From the NCBI GenBank assembly GCA_964516605.1, contig CAZFAA010000091.1, positions 1 to 6,200 of the forward strand: a stretch of DNA of 6,200 nt. The letters are read 5' to 3'. Source of the DNA: GCA-2732805 sp964516605. GTDB taxonomy: Bacteria; Pseudomonadota; Gammaproteobacteria; Coxiellales; Coxiellaceae. This document shows, piece by piece, positions 5,230 through 6,200 of the stretch. The notes under the pieces are model-generated. The model was not told the origin of the DNA. It saw nothing but the letters and a program-made list of their open reading frames with translations, and searched no databases. Made by a program: the position numbers and the translations under genes. The first letter of the stretch is position 1, and every line of letters starts with the position of its first letter.

Positions 5230-6200
5230 ATGAAACCCGTGACTCAAGTAAACGTTATCGCCCTGACGCTCCTGGCTACACTACACTGGCAAGCTTTCGC
5301 AGGCTGCGTGCAATGGCCAGCAAATGTTTTTACTCCTATTGCCAATCCCATTACCCACAAAATAGCACCTGATTACGGCCTTTATTGGTTTAAAAGCGTT
5401 GGCAACAATGAACAGGTCATGCGCGCCTTTACGCCACCTACGATGGCTGCTCAATTTTCAAATGGCCAAATAAATACCCTGCCGCAAGGTATGTCGCTGG
5501 TGAACGCACGCAACCAGTATATTCAGCAACTGCAAAAAGCTGGCTTTTTTGATCCAACTAAACCCACTCTAATTTTCATTCACGGGAATCAAGCTGGGTC
5601 TACGTTAAAACGTGACCGAGTTGATTTTTGCTATACCTATAAGCTAGCAAATGGCCGCATGTTCACCAGCATGAATACCCGTAATTTCTGGAAGGGTTGG
5701 AACGTCGGCTTATTTTATTGGACACCTTTTGCAGATGATACACCGGGTAAAGGCCTGGGTAACTTTATCAAAGCGATCACCTACCCTGAAATGAAAATTT
5801 ATTCCAGTCAAAGTCATGCCGGCATGAGGTGGTCTTATCTGAATGCTCAAGGAAGAAAAGCCTTTTGCTACCCAGGTCAACAACAGTGCGCGCGCTTACC
5901 AACAAACCGCGCAGGCCAGCCAGTGAGTGTCAGTGAGCTTGCTTATATGGCCTATGCTAACGCCTTCCCACCACAATACAATCAACCCATTCGCATTGTC
6001 GGTCAGTCACTTGGTGCACAAGTTGCCATTCAATTAACTCATCACGTCGTAACACAACACCAATTGCCACGACCAAATGAGTTGATTCTATTAGATCCGT
6101 ATTTCACGCCAGGCATACACCACGTAAATGTAGGCTCTGACAACGAAGCGGTTGCCACATACAGTTTTAATACAATGCGCCGCACCTTAATCGCTGCTCC
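5230..6200 (+). CDS. Exported alpha/beta hydrolase (lipase/esterase-like), 3' end outside the window
   Basis: The plus strand is open for 323 codons from the ATG at 5230 to the window edge. The N-terminus is a signal peptide: K2, then a hydrophobic stretch (7-18), then A-F-A-G-C (22-26). Cleavage after A24 by signal peptidase I is most likely; G-C right after it leaves a non-classical lipobox as an alternative. Alpha/beta-hydrolase features are present in order: TLIFIHGN (113-120) as the oxyanion loop, GQSLGAQ (258-264) as the nucleophile elbow with S260, and ELILLDPYF (284-292), where D289 could be the acid. The catalytic His is expected further on, outside the window. A long insert (about 121-250) separates the oxyanion strand from the elbow, and C134, C213 and C220 could form disulfides in the periplasm or outside the cell. 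This suggests a lipase or esterase; the substrate cannot be read. It diverges from rplU and has its own promoter. Confidence 0.85.
   Translation, partial: MKPVTQVNVIALTLLATLHWQAFAGCVQWPANVFTPIANPITHKIAPDYGLYWFKSVGNNEQVMRAFTPPTMAAQFSNGQINTLPQGMSLVNARNQYIQQLQKAGFFDPTKPTLIFIHGNQAGSTLKRDRVDFCYTYKLANGRMFTSMNTRNFWKGWNVGLFYWTPFADDTPGKGLGNFIKAITYPEMKIYSSQSHAGMRWSYLNAQGRKAFCYPGQQQCARLPTNRAGQPVSVSELAYMAYANAFPPQYNQPIRIVGQSLGAQVAIQLTHHVVTQHQLPRPNELILLDPYFTPGIHHVNVGSDNEAVATYSFNTMRRTLIAA

Noticed and set aside
1..6200. CRISPR arrays, tRNA or rRNA genes, insertion sequences, phage attachment sites.
   Set aside because: I saw no regular repeat-spacer pattern, cloverleaf, transposase or terminal inverted repeats.

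Overview
The window is a stretch of gammaproteobacterial chromosome. It carries the conserved genes murJ, rpsT, obgE, rpmA and rplU, and between them two accessory-looking genes: a probable effector with a divergent U-box-like domain and an exported alpha/beta hydrolase. The MurJ, S20, ObgE, L27 and L21 sequences all resemble gammaproteobacterial versions, and ObgE lacks the long C-terminal extension of the E. coli protein. A candidate eukaryotic-type ubiquitin-ligase domain together with moderate GC content suggests a host-associated lineage such as Legionellales (Legionella, Coxiella, Berkiella relatives). That placement is inference and was not tested by any search.

Layout from left to right. 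Positions 1-1467 (minus strand) hold most of murJ, the lipid II flippase, whose 3' end lies outside the window. Only 38 bases separate it from rpsT (1506-1775, plus strand, GTG start). The two genes diverge, and their candidate promoters overlap; the rpsT -35/-10 straddles the murJ start codon. Positions 1776-2045 are non-coding: a perfect 10-bp hairpin, a stretch with three copies of GCGAGCA, and a weak terminator-like hairpin for the gene to the right. Positions 2046-3137 (minus) encode a 363-residue protein with a U-box-like centre and an arginine-rich tail. A 27-codon reading frame with a better ribosome-binding site overlaps its start, so the 5' end of this gene is uncertain. Positions 3211-3316 are AT-rich and contain a 23-bp dyad.

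Positions 3317-5016 (minus) are the classical rplU-rpmA-obgE cluster. A promoter lies before rplU, the rpmA ribosome-binding site overlaps the rplU stop codon, and an intrinsic terminator sits between rpmA and obgE, so obgE should be expressed below the ribosomal protein genes or from an undetected promoter. A 213-base divergent intergenic region leads to an exported GxSxG hydrolase (5230 to beyond 6200, plus) with a perfect TATAAT -10.

Functionally, rpsT, rpmA, rplU and obgE serve ribosome structure and assembly, and murJ serves cell-wall synthesis. The U-box-like gene does not fit this housekeeping set: it is AT-rich in its body, of unknown family, and sits between conserved genes. It is the most interesting object in the window.
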